Below, one piece after another: positions 62,877 through 64,000 of a stretch of 64,000 nt of DNA; positions within the stretch are counted from its first letter, which is position 1, and each line of letters begins with the position of its first letter. The translations under genes and the position numbers were made by a program. Below the pieces are notes generated by a model that saw only the letters and a program-made list of their open reading frames with translations, was not told where the DNA came from and did no database searches. The stretch is from Nocardia puris (GTDB lineage Bacteria > Actinomycetota > Actinomycetes > Mycobacteriales > Mycobacteriaceae), in assembly GCF_003315035.1 (NCBI RefSeq), contig NZ_QNRE01000001.1:717224-781223 (forward strand), read 5' to 3'.

Positions 62877-64000
62877 TCAGGGCGTGACGATCGCGAAATC
62901 CGGGTCGGGTTCGTCGAGCATGCTCACCAGCGCGGCGAGCGTGGTGGGGTCGCCGTCGATCACGATGTCGCCCGCGGCGACGGCGACGCCGAAGTCCTCC
63001 CCCGCGAGCAGCACGCGGATCAGCGTGGGACGGGTGAGCGTGAACTCGGTGTCGGGAGCGGGCAGCGGCACCTCGGCGGGCTTGTCGTAGTGGCTGAGCC
63101 TGCCGTTGCGCAGTTCCACCCGGTGGACGCGCTCCTCGTCGGTGAAGCGCCAGTCGGTCACCACCCGGGCTTCCCACGCCTTCGGGCCGTCCACGCGCAG
63201 CGCCAGCGCGTCGAAGATCTGCTCGACCGTGAGCGCGGCCAGCACCGACGGCGCGTCGGTGCTCGTGGGCGTGCCGAACGATCCGTACCGCAATTCGTAG
63301 GCGCCGCTGAGGTAGAAGTTGCGCCAGGTGGCGTTCTCCGCGCCGTAGCCGAGTTGTTCGTAGGTGGCGGCGAGCAGATCCTTGGCCTCGTCGTTGTGCG
63401 GATCGGCGAACACCACGTAGTCGACGACCTGCGCGACCCACCGGAAATCGCCGTCCGCGTACGACTTGCGCGCCTTGCGCAGCACCTCCTCGGCGCCGCC
63501 CATGAATTCCACGTGACGGCGGGCGGATTCGACCGGCGGGTGCGGCCACAGGTGCGCCGGGTTGCCGTCGAACCAGCCCAGATAGCGCTGGTAGATCGCT
63601 TTGACGTTGTGGTTCACCGAGCCGTAGTACCCGCGCGCGTGCCACGCCCGCTCCAGCGCGGGCGGCAGCGCGAGCTGTTCGGCGATCTCGGCCCCGACGT
63701 AGCCCTGGTTCAGCAGGCGCACCGTCTGGTCGTGCAGGTACCCGTACAGATCCCGTTGCAGGCCGAGGTATTCCACCAGCCGGTCGGTACCCCACACCGG
63801 CCAGTGGTGCGAGGCGAACACCACGTCGGAGCGGTGGCCGAACAGGGTGATCGTCTCGGTGAGGTAGGCCGCCCACGCGTGCGGGTCGCGCACCTGCGCG
63901 CCGCGCAAGGTCAGTAGGTTGTGCAGGGTGTGGGTGGCGTTCTCGGCGGTGCACAGCGCCCGGTGGTCGGGGAAGTAGAAGTTCATCTCCGCGGGCGCCT
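62877..64000 (-). CDS. alkyl/aryl-sulfatase, SdsA-type, C-terminal part
   Basis: The minus-strand frame runs into the window edge, so the N-terminal metallo-beta-lactamase half is missing. What is visible starts APAEMNFYFPDHRAL, includes VVFASHHWPVWGTDRL with a metal-binding His, then the helical dimerisation domain and a C-terminal SCP2-like domain (about the last 120 residues). The family cleaves alkyl sulfates such as SDS to alcohol and sulfate. Confidence 0.9.
   Translation of the reverse strand, partial: APAEMNFYFPDHRALCTAENATHTLHNLLTLRGAQVRDPHAWAAYLTETITLFGHRSDVVFASHHWPVWGTDRLVEYLGLQRDLYGYLHDQTVRLLNQGYVGAEIAEQLALPPALERAWHARGYYGSVNHNVKAIYQRYLGWFDGNPAHLWPHPPVESARRHVEFMGGAEEVLRKARKSYADGDFRWVAQVVDYVVFADPHNDEAKDLLAATYEQLGYGAENATWRNFYLSGAYELRYGSFGTPTSTDAPSVLAALTVEQIFDALALRVDGPKAWEARVVTDWRFTDEERVHRVELRNGRLSHYDKPAEVPLPAPDTEFTLTRPTLIRVLLAGEDFGVAVAAGDIVIDGDPTTLAALVSMLDEPDPDFAIVTP

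Noticed and set aside
1..64000. tRNA, rRNA, insertion sequences or prophage genes
   Set aside because: I looked through the spacers for T-loop motifs, transposase or integrase signatures and saw none; a covariance-model search would be decisive.

Overview
The window reads as a chromosomal segment of a high-GC actinomycete of the Nocardia/mycolata type. The evidence is a very GC-rich third-codon bias with many GTG starts, a CpnT-like WXG100 protein, a nitrobindin, a DUF2631 membrane protein, DUF4254 and DUF5753 proteins, and a gene order matching the M. tuberculosis Rv2851c-Rv2891 neighbourhood as I remember it. Genus level (Nocardia) is an inference; species is not decidable here.

Layout. 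1-1200: start of an exported WXG100-like protein with a long Asn/Ser/Gly linker, cut by the window edge. 1905-8572: map, cobQ, two alpha/beta-hydrolase-fold proteins, mqo and an ElaA-type acetyltransferase. 8709-9728: a luciferase-like monooxygenase. 9740-16455: a phosphonate (2-aminoethylphosphonate-type) module with a GntR/UTRA regulator, FAD oxidoreductase, phosphonatase-like HAD hydrolase and a four-gene ABC transporter. 16476-30377: mixed accessory genes: DUF4126, DUF4254, a Baeyer-Villiger monooxygenase group, a UbiB/ABC1 kinase, a lipoprotein, a large LuxR-type ATPase regulator, and an XRE regulator with an ImmA/IrrE-like peptidase. 30596-38553: nitrobindin, a penicillin-binding lipoprotein, a GNAT, then ispG, rip1 and dxr (MEP isoprenoid pathway with a site-2 protease) and DUF2631. 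38603-45573: LysR/DUF5997 pair, a Ser/Thr kinase, a secreted protein, and a copper-type locus (MFS transporter and His-rich protein, each behind an ATACCCC-N3-GGGGTAT palindrome). 45823-52360: the core block rlmN, LapA-like, cdsA, frr, pyrH, a membrane protein, tsf, rpsB, all on the minus strand. 52751-56513: small secreted protein, M23-type peptidase homologue, DUF1990, a 20-bp minisatellite, and a GAF-ANTAR regulator. 56712-57667: a frameshifted exported phosphodiesterase. 57777-64000: a full-length DnaE, LysR, YqeY-like protein and the end of an alkylsulfatase.

The most notable signals are regulatory. The TGGTCTAGACCA palindrome occurs as a pair in front of the phosphonate module and again as a pair in front of the broken phosphodiesterase 46 kb away, which suggests one PhnF-like regulon. 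The paired copper-type operators tie an MFS transporter to a protein whose histidines fall at every third residue for 19 repeats. I saw no rRNA, tRNA, insertion sequence or CRISPR array.
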